Source: Proteus penneri (GTDB taxonomy: Bacteria > Pseudomonadota > Gammaproteobacteria > Enterobacterales > Enterobacteriaceae). From it: 64,000 nucleotides of DNA. The notes under the pieces are model-generated. The model made no database searches. It saw only the letters and a list, made by a program, of their open reading frames with translations, and was not told the DNA's origin. The position numbers and the translations under genes were made by a program. Below, piece after piece: positions 45,199 to 54,458 of this stretch. Numbering within the stretch: the first letter of the stretch is position 1; each line of letters begins with the position of its first letter. The DNA lies in the NCBI RefSeq assembly GCF_003144535.1, contig NZ_PHFJ01000010.1:62001-126000 (forward strand), read 5' to 3'.

Positions 45199-45753
45199 AT
45201 GAACGATACCCAATCCCTACACCATGTTTTTATCTTAATGGGGGTATCAGGCAGCGGTAAATCTGCGGTCGCAAGTGGTGTAGCACAACGTACAGGTGCT
45301 GCATTTTTGGACGGTGATTTCCTCCATCCTCGCTCAAATATTATTAAAATGGCATCAGGCCACGCTTTAAATGATGAAGATCGTAAACCTTGGTTACAAG
45401 CATTAAATGATGCCGCATTTGCAATGCAAAGAACTAATAATGTTTCGTTAATTGTTTGTTCTGCATTGAAAAAACAGTATCGAGATATGTTAAGAGACGG
45501 TAATCAATGCCTGCACTTTTTATATTTAAAAGGTGACTATGAGCTGATTGAAAGTCGCTTAAAAGCACGTAAAGGGCACTTCTTTAAACCTCAAATGTTA
45601 GTGACTCAATTTGAAACCTTAGAAGAGCCAACAAAAGCTGAAAACGATGTGTATGAAATTGATATTTCAATGCCACTCGATGATGTGATTGAAAGTGCAA
45701 TTAATAAGATAAATTCAGTCACTCAAGGGACTTTTGAAGGGGAAACGGTATGA
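45199..45753 (+). CDS. gntK: Gluconokinase GntK
   Basis: A 184-residue thermoresistant-type gluconokinase that phosphorylates gluconate to 6-phosphogluconate. P-loop GVSGSGKS (15-22), DGDFLHPRSNIIKMASG substrate region, LIVCSALKKQYRDMLR, and the lid HFFKPQMLVTQFETLE are all as in E. coli GntK. AAAGGAG lies before the start. It overlaps the permease gene by ATGA. It is controlled by the upstream GntR operator. Confidence 0.96.
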   Translation: MNDTQSLHHVFILMGVSGSGKSAVASGVAQRTGAAFLDGDFLHPRSNIIKMASGHALNDEDRKPWLQALNDAAFAMQRTNNVSLIVCSALKKQYRDMLRDGNQCLHFLYLKGDYELIESRLKARKGHFFKPQMLVTQFETLEEPTKAENDVYEIDISMPLDDVIESAINKINSVTQGTFEGETV

Positions 45754-47087
45754 GTACATTAACACTGGTGCTAACGGCAGTTGGCTCTGTTTTATTACTG
45801 CTCTTTTTTGTGATGTATGCACGTTTGCATGCTTTTATCGCATTAATGATTGTTGCAATTGGCGCGGGTCTTTTCTCGGGTATGCCTTTGGAGAAAATTA
45901 CCCAAACCATGCAAAACGGAATGGGAGGGACTTTAGGTTTCCTCTCTATCGTCGTCGCTCTGGGGGCGATGTTTGGTAAAGTGCTACATGAAACAGGAGC
46001 ATTAGACCAAATCGCAGTCCGATTATTAAAATACTTTGGTGAGAAACGTGCCAACTACGCATTAGGTATTGCCGGTTTAATTTGTGCTCTCCCCTTGTTC
46101 TTTGATGTTGCTGTTGTCTTATTAATTGGTGTTGTATTTGCCGTTGCTCGCCGTACTGGTGGCAATGTGGTGAAAATGGCTATCCCTCTGTTTGCTGGTG
46201 TTGCAGGTGCTGCTGCCTTCTTATTACCGGGACCAACACCAATGCTGTTAGCTGACCAAATGAACGCTGATTTTGGTTGGATGATTTTAATTGGTTTATG
46301 TGCAGCTATTCCTGGCATGTTACTCGCTGGCCCTATCTTCGGTAACTTTATTAGCCGTTACGTTACCTTAGAATTACCAAAAGATTTAACTGAGCCTAGT
46401 TTAGGTCAGAATAAAATGCCTTCTTTTGGTTTCAGTCTTGCGCTTGTGTTATTACCGTTAGTGTTAGTGGGATGCAAAACCATCGGTGCACGTTTCGTTG
46501 AGGAAGGTTCTCAGCTCTATAATATTCTTGAATTTGTTGGTCATCCATTTATTGCAATCCTTGTGGCTTGTTTAGTGGCTATTTACGGTCTTGCGATCCG
46601 TCGTGGTATGAGCAAAGAAAAAGTAATGGAGATTTGTTCTGCTGCAATCCAACCTGCGGGGATCATTTTACTGGTAACAGGGGCTGGCGGTGTCTTTAAG
46701 CAAGTATTAGTAGATTCAGGTGTTGGCCCTGCATTAGGGAATGCCTTAATTGGCGCAGGTATGCCAATCGCAGTAGCGTGTTTTATTCTGGCAGGTGCAG
46801 TACGTGTTATTCAAGGTTCAGCAACGGTTGCTTGTTTAACCGCAGTGGGTTTAGTTTTACCAGTGATTAATGAGTTGGGTTACAGTGGCGCTCAAATGGC
46901 GGCATTATCAGTGTGTATCGCGGGTGGCTCTATTATTCTTAGCCATGTCAATGACTCAGGTTTCTGGTTGTTTGGTAAATTTACTGGTGCAACAGAAGCA
47001 CAAACCTTAAAAACATGGTCATTAATGGAAACTATTCTTGGCACAACAGGTGCTGTGATTGGTATGATTTTCTTCGCATTTCTTTGA
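45750..47087 (+). CDS. gntU: Gluconate permease GntU
   Basis: A 445-residue Gnt-family transporter with about 12-14 membrane helices and the family motifs LSIVVALGAMFGKVLHETGA, ALPLFFDVAVVLL, LLPGPTPMLLADQ and CIAGGSIILSHVNDSGFWLF. Length equals E. coli GntU (446) and the order gntR-gntK-gntU is that of E. coli; it could functionally be the high-affinity GntT type instead. It is translationally coupled to gntK. Confidence 0.92.
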   Translation: MSTLTLVLTAVGSVLLLLFFVMYARLHAFIALMIVAIGAGLFSGMPLEKITQTMQNGMGGTLGFLSIVVALGAMFGKVLHETGALDQIAVRLLKYFGEKRANYALGIAGLICALPLFFDVAVVLLIGVVFAVARRTGGNVVKMAIPLFAGVAGAAAFLLPGPTPMLLADQMNADFGWMILIGLCAAIPGMLLAGPIFGNFISRYVTLELPKDLTEPSLGQNKMPSFGFSLALVLLPLVLVGCKTIGARFVEEGSQLYNILEFVGHPFIAILVACLVAIYGLAIRRGMSKEKVMEICSAAIQPAGIILLVTGAGGVFKQVLVDSGVGPALGNALIGAGMPIAVACFILAGAVRVIQGSATVACLTAVGLVLPVINELGYSGAQMAALSVCIAGGSIILSHVNDSGFWLFGKFTGATEAQTLKTWSLMETILGTTGAVIGMIFFAFL

Positions 47088-47114
47088 TACCTAATCTTTG
47101 TGTTTCAAATTATT

Positions 47115-47139
47115 AGCGCGTCTTTTGACGCGCTTTTTC
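47115..47139 (+). terminator. Intrinsic terminator after gntU
   Basis: The GC-rich stem AGCGCGTC (47115-47122) pairs with GACGCGCT (47127-47134) over TTTT and is followed by a further T run. Confidence 0.9.
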
Positions 47140-47236
47140 ATTGCTATAAATAACTATCAAATATGACAGAAAATATCTCATTTCTCATTAACCTATAGGT
47201 TTCTTTATTCGGTGGGCATATTTAGGGCTATCATAT

Positions 47237-48163
47237 ATGGTTGACTATAATTCGCTTTTTATTAAACACACGGATTGTAATATTCATACAATCACGCTTA
47301 TACGTGATTCGATTTTAGCATCAAGTAATAAGCTACAAGATAAGCTTAATTTACTCGATGAAATGGAACTTCTATTCAGCAAGATGTTAGATAATTCCCG
47401 CTTATTAACTCAATTTTTAAATGAAGTTGATACACATTTTACGCATAGCCGAGGAGAGATAGAAAATTTCTCAGATTGGCTAAAAAAAATTAAAGAGAGC
47501 GCTAGCAATATTGATAGGCTTTCTAGTCAGGCGAACCTTTTATCAATCAATTCAGCGATTGAAGCCGGGCATATAGGGCGAGAAGGTGCGGGATTTTCCG
47601 TCTTAGCCCAAGAGATGAAAAAATTATCATTAGAAATCCAAAATCAGGCTTCTTCTATTGCTAGCATTAATAATAATCTAGGTGCGCGCTTTATTCCCGT
47701 TAAAGAAACTACAGAAAAAAACCAAGAGCAGGTTCAACAAATAAAAATACAGGTTGAAGAAGGGCATCAAAATTTAACATCATTGTCAGAGCAAGCAAGC
47801 GAGCTTAAACATATTTTTACCTTTATTTCGATGCAGCAATTTTTTAATACCGTCAAACTCGATCATGTTTTATGGAAAGAAGCGATTTATATCCATTTAT
47901 TAAATCATGATGATGAGCACTGCGTTAATCAGCACACTGAATGTCGATTAGGAAAGTGGTATTACCAAGGTGATGGACGGAAATTCGCGGGTAAAGAAGC
48001 CTTTCGTCGTTTAGAAGAGCCACATAAATTAGTCCATGAGTGTGGACGTTTAGCACTAAGCGCCAATATCAATGGTGATCAAGACGCAGTAACGCAATAT
48101 ATAAAACAGATGGAACAAGCCAGTGTTGATGTTATCAAGTATGTGGACGTTTTATTAAACTGA
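47237..48163 (+). CDS. Soluble chemoreceptor-like protein with C-terminal CZB zinc-binding domain
   Basis: A 308-residue protein with no membrane segment or signal. Residues 70-185 are a short methyl-accepting signalling hairpin with tip NLLSINSAIEAGHIGREGAGFSVLAQEMKKLS, the region that contacts CheA and CheW. Residues 200-308 form a CZB domain with the 3His/1Cys set (H in KLDHVLWK, C in HTECRLGKWYY, two H in LEEPHKLVHECG) that binds zinc. CZB receptors report zinc or hypochlorous acid. It is encoded alone between gntU and a convergent cluster, so its signalling partner is probably the main chemotaxis system. Confidence 0.88.
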   Translation: MVDYNSLFIKHTDCNIHTITLIRDSILASSNKLQDKLNLLDEMELLFSKMLDNSRLLTQFLNEVDTHFTHSRGEIENFSDWLKKIKESASNIDRLSSQANLLSINSAIEAGHIGREGAGFSVLAQEMKKLSLEIQNQASSIASINNNLGARFIPVKETTEKNQEQVQQIKIQVEEGHQNLTSLSEQASELKHIFTFISMQQFFNTVKLDHVLWKEAIYIHLLNHDDEHCVNQHTECRLGKWYYQGDGRKFAGKEAFRRLEEPHKLVHECGRLALSANINGDQDAVTQYIKQMEQASVDVIKYVDVLLN

Positions 48164-48201
48164 GCGGCTGACTAATTAGATAAATAAAAATAAGAACATA
48201 A

Positions 48202-48224
48202 AAAAGGAGCGATAAGCTCCTTTT
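48202..48224. terminator. Bidirectional terminator between the CZB gene and ape1
   Basis: AAAAGGAGC (48202-48210) pairs with GCTCCTTTT (48216-48224) over a five-base loop. The A and T flanks allow use from both sides for the convergent genes ending at 48163 and 48245. Confidence 0.82.
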
Positions 48225-48244
48225 GGTGTGTTGCACTGCGTAGA

Positions 48245-49477
48245 TCAGCTTTTGTTTATTAAGGTATTTAATTGGCTATAAAGTGTGTTTGCACTACTTT
48301 CATAACCTTCACGAGAAAGATGAACACCATCAGGTCTTGCTAAATCATAGAGAGCCCAAACCTTTATTGAACATTCGCCTCCCATATAATCACGCCAATC
48401 CCAAAAGAGTGTTTTCTCTTGTTGTGCCACCTCTTTTTGAATACGGATGATATCACTTAGCCATTGAGGTTGTTGTGAACGGCAATCAGGGGCTTCTTTA
48501 TTTTTAACTGAATCAGAAGGCCCAATTAATAAGATAGTGCTATTAGGCGCTTGCTGGCGAATTTGACGAATTTTATCCGTAAGCTGTTGGCGATAAGCAA
48601 TTAAATCAAAGGTGTCATTAAAAGCTTCATTTGTACCATAAGCTAAAATCACCATATCAGGATGTAATTGTCCTAACGTTTCAGTCCACTGTGCGCCCCA
48701 TTTATCCATCATATTGATAGTGGCACCATTAATGCCTAATGAAGAAAGCATTACCCCAGGTTGTTGATTGGTGATCAACCAACCGCCTAATTTAACAGGC
48801 TGGTTTTTGTTAACGGTAATGCTGACAGGGAATGTCATCGTTGTCGGGGTTGAAAACTGCCATTTACCTTGTGTTTGCGAGAGTGAAAGGACTTTGCTTG
48901 TCGATGACTGTACATTCACTTGCGCTGTTGTTGGCGTTTTATAAAGTGCTTGTAACTGATAACGTTGCTGAGTTATTGGGTTTTCAGATAACTGTAATTT
49001 TGCCCATTTCGCTTGAGGTTCACTAATAAAACCCCCTAATGGGAAATCAGGATCGCTATCTTTTCTGCTAGAAAGCAGTGTCCATGCTTTTTTGTCACTT
49101 TGGTATTGTACGTTTGCAATACGCTGACCAGCTACATTCGTCGGGGGAATAAAACCAATACCGCCATTACCATAGTCAGCCTGAAAACGTTCACGCAACT
49201 TACCACTGAAAAAATCAGCCGCAGTATGGGAATCCCCTAACTGGACAATGTGAACAGTTTGGCGACCTTGCTGGAGTTTCTTAACAAAGTCTGCAAAGTG
49301 AGGATCATGATAGTTATAAAGCTGTCTTGAACCATCAGCAGGTAATACGGATGGTGTGGGGAGCTTTACTGTTTTTTCAGTGTCTTGGTTACAAGCGACT
49401 AAGAGTGAAACTAAAGCCAGTATGATTGAGCTACTGATTAACGTTTTACGCTTAAGGATGTGCGTTATTTGTTTCAT
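48245..49477 (-). CDS. ape1: O-acetylpeptidoglycan esterase Ape1-like SGNH lipoprotein
   Basis: A 410-residue SGNH hydrolase with a lipoprotein signal (LALVSLLVAC, C29). Catalytic blocks are GDSHTAADFF (serine), a Gly block near GGIGF, LAYGTNEAF (Asn) and DGVHLSREGY (Asp and His). Between them lies a beta-rich carbohydrate-binding insertion, as in Neisseria Ape1. It would remove O-acetyl from MurNAc so that lytic transglycosylases can act. It is the last gene of the patA-patB-ape1 order, and overlaps patB by 26 bases. Confidence 0.85.
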   Translation of the reverse strand: MKQITHILKRKTLISSSIILALVSLLVACNQDTEKTVKLPTPSVLPADGSRQLYNYHDPHFADFVKKLQQGRQTVHIVQLGDSHTAADFFSGKLRERFQADYGNGGIGFIPPTNVAGQRIANVQYQSDKKAWTLLSSRKDSDPDFPLGGFISEPQAKWAKLQLSENPITQQRYQLQALYKTPTTAQVNVQSSTSKVLSLSQTQGKWQFSTPTTMTFPVSITVNKNQPVKLGGWLITNQQPGVMLSSLGINGATINMMDKWGAQWTETLGQLHPDMVILAYGTNEAFNDTFDLIAYRQQLTDKIRQIRQQAPNSTILLIGPSDSVKNKEAPDCRSQQPQWLSDIIRIQKEVAQQEKTLFWDWRDYMGGECSIKVWALYDLARPDGVHLSREGYESSANTLYSQLNTLINKS

Positions 49478-50654
49478 TTACAATAACCGTGTTTTTATCT
49501 TTTATATCATCGGCTGCATTATCTTCTTTGCTTTCTTCTTGAAGATGAATACGTGAGAATACGTGCTGAGCAATAATTTGCTGACCTTTTAAGCTAAAAT
49601 GAATGCCATCACCGGCTCTTAACTTAACACCGCTACTACCATCACCCATATAATCAGAATAAATATCTTTTTCATATTTAAACATATCATTGACGGAAAG
49701 GTAAATTTCGCCCATTTTCTCAGCTTCTTCACGATAAAGTTTATCGAGATATGCCATACCTTTAGATAACTTCTGCTTGCGCATATTAGGTGGTCCAACC
49801 CAAATAACAGTGACATTATTCTGTCGAGCATTTTCTATAATGCTTGCAATACGCGCTCGGTAGGCTGACTCCCATGCTTCACTCGCAAATTTTAAGTAAC
49901 GTCCTCCGCCATCAGGTGGCATATCCCAAGGATCGTTAGGACCTAAAAAGACCACTAATAATTTGATAGAGTCATCACTGGCTAAACGTGTCGCAATAGT
50001 TTGTGGCCAATTGAAAAAGCGTGGATAAGCAAGTCCTGTACTTTGTTTACTTAAATCGATACTGTTGATGTTGTAATCTGTTTTCAGTTGACGCTTAAGT
50101 AACGGTGCAACACCTTGCATCATTGAATCGCCTGCAAATAACACTTTGTCTTCTGATGATAAGGTAATTTCTGTTTTCTGAACGATGGGTTTTAAGGCTT
50201 GTAAGGCGTCATCAGACACATCCGTAACCGAATGGTAGGGTAATCCACTCATTGCTTGCTTACGCTCTAACAGTTGAGGGAAGCGTTGCGTTAATTGAGT
50301 TGCTGGTCGCGTATACCCGTTAAAGAAGTGTAGGCCAACAGCAAAGCCTTCAGGAAGTTGCTCAGGCGCTGAGGTTTGTACTATTGGTTTTGCCTGATTA
50401 TCAGGATGATTAACTTGCAGGTAATCACCATAGCTTTCTACCGCAACGAATACGCCATCACGCAGCTGCCCCCCGACTTGCCAAGCATAATAGTGAGAAA
50501 GCCCAGACCAAGGTGCTGGGCGGTGATATTGTTGCTGCCAAAAGCGCTCTAGTGATGTTTGGTTTAGCCAAATCAACAGGATAGTACTAAAGAGTACCAT
50601 TAAGGCGACTTTTGCTGTCTTTTTTAAATTTGAGCAGAAATCAAAAGCTGGCAT
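49452..50654 (-). CDS. patB: Peptidoglycan O-acetyltransferase PatB-like SGNH protein
   Basis: A 400-residue protein with one N-terminal membrane anchor (KVALMVLFSTILLIWL) and a periplasmic SGNH domain: VLFAGDSMMQGV (serine), FLGPNDPWDMP, and GDGIHFSLKGQQ (Asp and His). PatB transfers acetyl from PatA to C6-OH of MurNAc. The frame opens at 50675, but ATG 50654 has AGGA seven bases before and a 14-base overlap with patA. The acidic, Asn-rich tail (KEDNAADDIKDKNT) is unusual. Confidence 0.85.
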   Translation of the reverse strand: MPAFDFCSNLKKTAKVALMVLFSTILLIWLNQTSLERFWQQQYHRPAPWSGLSHYYAWQVGGQLRDGVFVAVESYGDYLQVNHPDNQAKPIVQTSAPEQLPEGFAVGLHFFNGYTRPATQLTQRFPQLLERKQAMSGLPYHSVTDVSDDALQALKPIVQKTEITLSSEDKVLFAGDSMMQGVAPLLKRQLKTDYNINSIDLSKQSTGLAYPRFFNWPQTIATRLASDDSIKLLVVFLGPNDPWDMPPDGGGRYLKFASEAWESAYRARIASIIENARQNNVTVIWVGPPNMRKQKLSKGMAYLDKLYREEAEKMGEIYLSVNDMFKYEKDIYSDYMGDGSSGVKLRAGDGIHFSLKGQQIIAQHVFSRIHLQEESKEDNAADDIKDKNTVIVNETNNAHP

Positions 50655-52059
50655 AAATAAATCCTGGCACCCCATCTGGAGACAACATAAAAATAATCGT
50701 GAGGATCAACGCAAGTGGTAGAGGATAAACATACCACGGCACTCTTTTCTCAAGACGAGCCACAATATCCCTTAATGTCACAAAGCAAGGGTAAAGTAAA
50801 AAAAGTCCCCAGAACATAAAGAGGGTTAAGCCTTCAGCTTGTAGTGATGCCCAAGCTCCCACACTAAAGAGTTGCTGGATCAAGACCAACGCATCTCCCA
50901 CGGTTTGACTGCGGAAAAATATCCATGCAAAGCAAACAAAGTGAAAAGTGATTATCCACGACAACAACATGTTTAATGACGATAACGCACTAGGAGGAGC
51001 ATTTTTTTTCGTTGGAAAGAGGCGGTGTTTAATATTCAATAACACCACACCAATCCCGTGAATAGCGCCCCAAATAATGAAAGTCATGGCAGCGCCGTGC
51101 CATAATCCAGAAATCACCATTGCAGCAAAGGCATTAAAGTTCTGTCTAATCACTCCTTTACGATTACCTCCTAAAGGAATATAGACGTAATCACGAATAA
51201 AGGTAGATAAACTGATGTGCCACCGACGCCAAAAATCAGCTAAGTTTATCGCTAAATAAGGCGCATTAAAATTACGAGGTACGACAAAACCTAGTAATAA
51301 GGCAATACCTGTAACAAGATTGGTGTAACCCGAGAAGTTAAAATAGATATGCCATGCATAGGCATAAACAGCCGTCAATACTTGCCCACTTTGCGCTAAA
51401 TCGGGGGCATTAAATACCGGATCGACATAGTTTGTTGAGAACCAACCACTTAACCAAAAGAGTTTTGCGATAGCTAAAACAATCAGCATTATCGCCCCTT
51501 TATAATCAATGATTTTACGTGTTGGCGCCTGAATTTGCGGGAGAAATTCTTTAGCGCGATTAATTGGTCCCGCGACAATACTTGGGAAAAAGCATAAATA
51601 AAGAACGACATCCAAAAATGGCGCTTTAGGGATCTCTTTTCGGCAAACAGAAACGACATAACTGACTGAATGGAAAATATAGAAAGAGAGCCCTAATGGT
51701 GCAAGCAACTCAATAAGAGGCAGCTCAATACTGAGCCCCCATTGCTGGAATGTTTGCGTCAGTGTTTCTTGAAAAAATGAGTAATATTTAAAGGCGGTAA
51801 AATAGACCGCAACGAGTAACCCTAATAGCCAGTATATGACTTTAGAAGATGTGTACTTAGTTAATATGTTCGCCAGTAAATAAATAAACAGTGTATAGCT
51901 TAATAAGATAATCGCAGGACGATAATCTGCATAAAACAGAAAAGCATAACTAACTGTAATCAGTAGAATATTTTGGATCTTGACGTGCTTTTGGAAGAGC
52001 CAATATAGAACAAAAAAGCTAACAAAGGCTCCGAGAAACTCGAATGAAAAAAAATTCAT
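50641..52059 (-). CDS. patA: Peptidoglycan O-acetylation membrane acetyltransferase PatA (MBOAT family)
   Basis: A 472-residue MBOAT protein of the AlgI/DltB/PatA group with about twelve helices. The hallmark residues are RRWHISLSTFIRDYVYIPLGG and the catalytic histidine in SGLWHGAAMTFIIWG. It carries acetyl groups across the inner membrane to PatB. The first residues MNFFSFEFLGAFVSFFVLYW are typical of the group. Order patA-patB-ape1 equals the peptidoglycan O-acetylation cluster; alginate genes, the main alternative, are absent. Confidence 0.9.
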   Translation of the reverse strand: MNFFSFEFLGAFVSFFVLYWLFQKHVKIQNILLITVSYAFLFYADYRPAIILLSYTLFIYLLANILTKYTSSKVIYWLLGLLVAVYFTAFKYYSFFQETLTQTFQQWGLSIELPLIELLAPLGLSFYIFHSVSYVVSVCRKEIPKAPFLDVVLYLCFFPSIVAGPINRAKEFLPQIQAPTRKIIDYKGAIMLIVLAIAKLFWLSGWFSTNYVDPVFNAPDLAQSGQVLTAVYAYAWHIYFNFSGYTNLVTGIALLLGFVVPRNFNAPYLAINLADFWRRWHISLSTFIRDYVYIPLGGNRKGVIRQNFNAFAAMVISGLWHGAAMTFIIWGAIHGIGVVLLNIKHRLFPTKKNAPPSALSSLNMLLSWIITFHFVCFAWIFFRSQTVGDALVLIQQLFSVGAWASLQAEGLTLFMFWGLFLLYPCFVTLRDIVARLEKRVPWYVYPLPLALILTIIFMLSPDGVPGFIYASF

Positions 52060-52162
52060 AAATGGCTCTAAGGGTGTGATTTAAAAGTCATACCAAACGT
52101 GTTACCACATATATTATGAATTCTAAGCAGGCTTTCAATCAAAAGATTATCTTGTGATAAAT

Positions 52163-52199
52163 AAAAGCCACTTTTCTCTAAAAAGAAAAGTGGCTTTTT
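52163..52199. terminator. Terminator between bax and patA
   Basis: A long stem AAAAGCCACTTTTCT (52163-52177) pairs with the inverse at about 52184-52198, with T tails on both sides. It lies 32 bases after the bax stop on the minus strand. Confidence 0.85.
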
Positions 52200-52230
52200 G
52201 TCAGATGAAAGCTTGTTAAAGCTTAATAGC

Positions 52231-53025
52231 TTAACTATCTTGCTTCGACTGCAACTGAACTTGAGTGATCAGTTTTTTATTTGAGTCGAACATTTCGGTC
52301 AGATAATCGTTATAACTTGAACCCAATTCTGAGTAACCTTTCAAGTCAGTGATTAACTGGCGAGAGTCGAGTTGTTGCTGCGTCATTCTTTGCTGTGCTC
52401 TTGAGGAGCGCAATGAATTATAGGCGCGGTGCGTATTGAGATTACGCATATAAGCAATCACTGAGCCTTCAATATCAGGGTAGGCTGCATAGCCTTTGGT
52501 TTTCCATGGAACGTTATTGCAAGACTGACTCCCACATCGCATACCGAATAGATTATTATTTTGTTGTGCCAACTTCGATGTTCCCCAGCCAGATTCTGTT
52601 GCAGCTTGCGTTGCGACAAAGTGTGTCGGAATAATATCAACGCGAGTTAATAACGAATCCCAATTTACCTTTTTCGGGCTGGTACATGTAACGCCATAAT
52701 ATTGACAGATCTCACGCAATTTTTTCAAATCTGCGCTGCCCCAGTGCTGGGCTTTACGTTGGGCGGTTAACCACTCACGATCTTTCAAAATCTTATTATT
52801 AACATTGTCAATAATAGGAACTATGACATTTAAAAACGCTTTCTTACGCTGTGTTCCCGAAGGGTATTTTTTCAAATCTGGCAACGGTGTTGACGTGCTT
52901 TTGAAAGAATACGCTTGCAGTATATGGGAACTGCCGGTACTGGTTGAAGCAAAACTTACACCAGTAAAGAGTAGTGAAATCAAGAAAGCGAAGACGGCAC
53001 TTGTCCTCATCAATTGAGAGGGCAT
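52231..53025 (-). CDS. bax: Bax-family glucosaminidase-domain protein
   Basis: A 264-residue exported protein with signal peptide (AVFAFLISLLFTGVSFA) and a C-terminal glucosaminidase domain (PF01832 type): PTHFVATQAATESGWGTSKLAQQ with the catalytic glutamate, NNLFGMRCGS, YAAYPDIEGSVIAYMRNLN and the end SSYNDYLTEM. It matches E. coli Bax (274) in length and layout. It probably trims peptidoglycan beta-1,4 bonds. The location beside the O-acetylation genes is suggestive, but it is separated from them by a terminator. Confidence 0.88.
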   Translation of the reverse strand: MPSQLMRTSAVFAFLISLLFTGVSFASTSTGSSHILQAYSFKSTSTPLPDLKKYPSGTQRKKAFLNVIVPIIDNVNNKILKDREWLTAQRKAQHWGSADLKKLREICQYYGVTCTSPKKVNWDSLLTRVDIIPTHFVATQAATESGWGTSKLAQQNNNLFGMRCGSQSCNNVPWKTKGYAAYPDIEGSVIAYMRNLNTHRAYNSLRSSRAQQRMTQQQLDSRQLITDLKGYSELGSSYNDYLTEMFDSNKKLITQVQLQSKQDS

Positions 53026-53300
53026 TGCTTCTCCTCGTTTAACTGGATAAAAATCGAACGAATACTAGCAAATTACTTTTTTCATATCTACAAAATATCG
53101 CCTCACATTAGGATAACTACGAGTGATTTGTTAAAAAAGTGTATAAGTTTTACTGGAAAGCCTCGTTTTATAATCGCTTTTTTCTTTTAACAAAAAGTGC
53201 TTTTTTGTTCTAAACTTAAATTTATCTTATAAAAAAAGACCTGACTTAACCTAAATTTAGCAAAATTAAGCATTTTTAATGTGTCAATTTTGTTTGTTAT

Positions 53301-54458
53301 TTAGTCAATTTTTGTTGTTTTTGGTCTAGTTTTATTATCAATTTCACGCGCTTTTTCTGTTAAATCAGTAAAATCCACTTCACTCCAGTAGGTTTTGGGA
53401 TGAGGTAAGTTCTCCATCTCTTTTGTTGGCCAAAGCTGAAATTCTGCTAATTGTTCTAAAACGTAACCAGAATAAGTATTTGGTAATGTGAGGTAGTGAG
53501 GCGACGTTGTTTCCTCAAAAGGTAACACTGGATAGCGTTGGTCTGAGATATGATAATCACGCATTAGAACTAAAAATTTATCAGGAACTCGTTGCTGACT
53601 ATCCCACCATTGTCCATCAATAACATCAAACCATTGTTGTGTTAATTGGCGAGGCTGAGCTTCTAACTGGTAGAGCGCAGAAGGAATAATACCTTGCATT
53701 GATTGATTATATTGCTCAAGGCTGGTGGCGTGGCCTTTTAAGATCAGTGTAAGAGAAAGCCTTGCGCCAATTAAATTGGAATAGAGATCTTCAGGTGAAA
53801 ATGCTGAGATACCTTCTGAAAAACCGGGGACAGAACGAAAACCATACCATTGTGCAATTTCATGCCAGACAGCGAGGCGATAACCAAGGTGTGCGGCAAG
53901 ATAGGCGCTTAAAGTATAACGTTCTAATTCGTTTTTAGGTGGCGTAAATGCATTAAAGTGGATCTTACGTTGTGCTAACTCATCACTTAGCGCTAATGTC
54001 CACTCTTGGCCTAATTTTGGAAAGATATGACTAAAGAGATAATAAGTATAATCTGCGGTGTCACGAATATGGGCGATATCTAGAAATCCCCCTTTGTGTG
54101 AATAAATTAAACCGGATTTTTCGCTTCCAATCCCTAATACTGCCACAGTACCGAGCCAAAAACTGTCGTTATAACGATGATTACCCAATGCAGAGGCTTC
54201 AACAACATTATCAATACGATAAAACGGGATAGGAATTTCGAACGCTTTAACTTTTAAGTTGTAACCAAAGGCACAACAAGGTCTTAAACCATTGGGTGCT
54301 GTTAACGGTGTAGGTGTTTGCCAAAGTTGTGTTGCTTCTTCGTGGGTAACACTATCAAGATTGGCATGCAGAGATTTAACCGGTGTGACTTGAGTGCAAC
54401 CCGTAATAAATAAGAAGAAGACAATGGTATTGATAAAAAGAAACCGCTTAAACATCAA
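53301..54458 (-). CDS. DUF4056-like lipoprotein of the barrel operon
   Basis: A 385-residue lipoprotein (signal MMFKRFLFINTIVFFLFITGC, C21). The mature part has the look of the DUF4056 family: LRPCCAFGYNLKV near the start, YSHKGGFLDIAHIRDTADY, and YRLAVWHEIAQWYGFRS. The paired H/E residues (DIAHIRD; WHEIAQWYG) suggest a metal site or hydrolase, but this is not established. Third gene of an operon, overlapping the barrel gene in ATGA. No function is known to me. Confidence 0.78.
   Translation of the reverse strand: MMFKRFLFINTIVFFLFITGCTQVTPVKSLHANLDSVTHEEATQLWQTPTPLTAPNGLRPCCAFGYNLKVKAFEIPIPFYRIDNVVEASALGNHRYNDSFWLGTVAVLGIGSEKSGLIYSHKGGFLDIAHIRDTADYTYYLFSHIFPKLGQEWTLALSDELAQRKIHFNAFTPPKNELERYTLSAYLAAHLGYRLAVWHEIAQWYGFRSVPGFSEGISAFSPEDLYSNLIGARLSLTLILKGHATSLEQYNQSMQGIIPSALYQLEAQPRQLTQQWFDVIDGQWWDSQQRVPDKFLVLMRDYHISDQRYPVLPFEETTSPHYLTLPNTYSGYVLEQLAEFQLWPTKEMENLPHPKTYWSEVDFTDLTEKAREIDNKTRPKTTKID

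Noticed and set aside
50641-52059. Alginate acetylation genes (algI/algJ/algX)
   Set aside because: No other alginate gene is present; the patA-patB-ape1 order and the esterase lipoprotein fit peptidoglycan O-acetylation.
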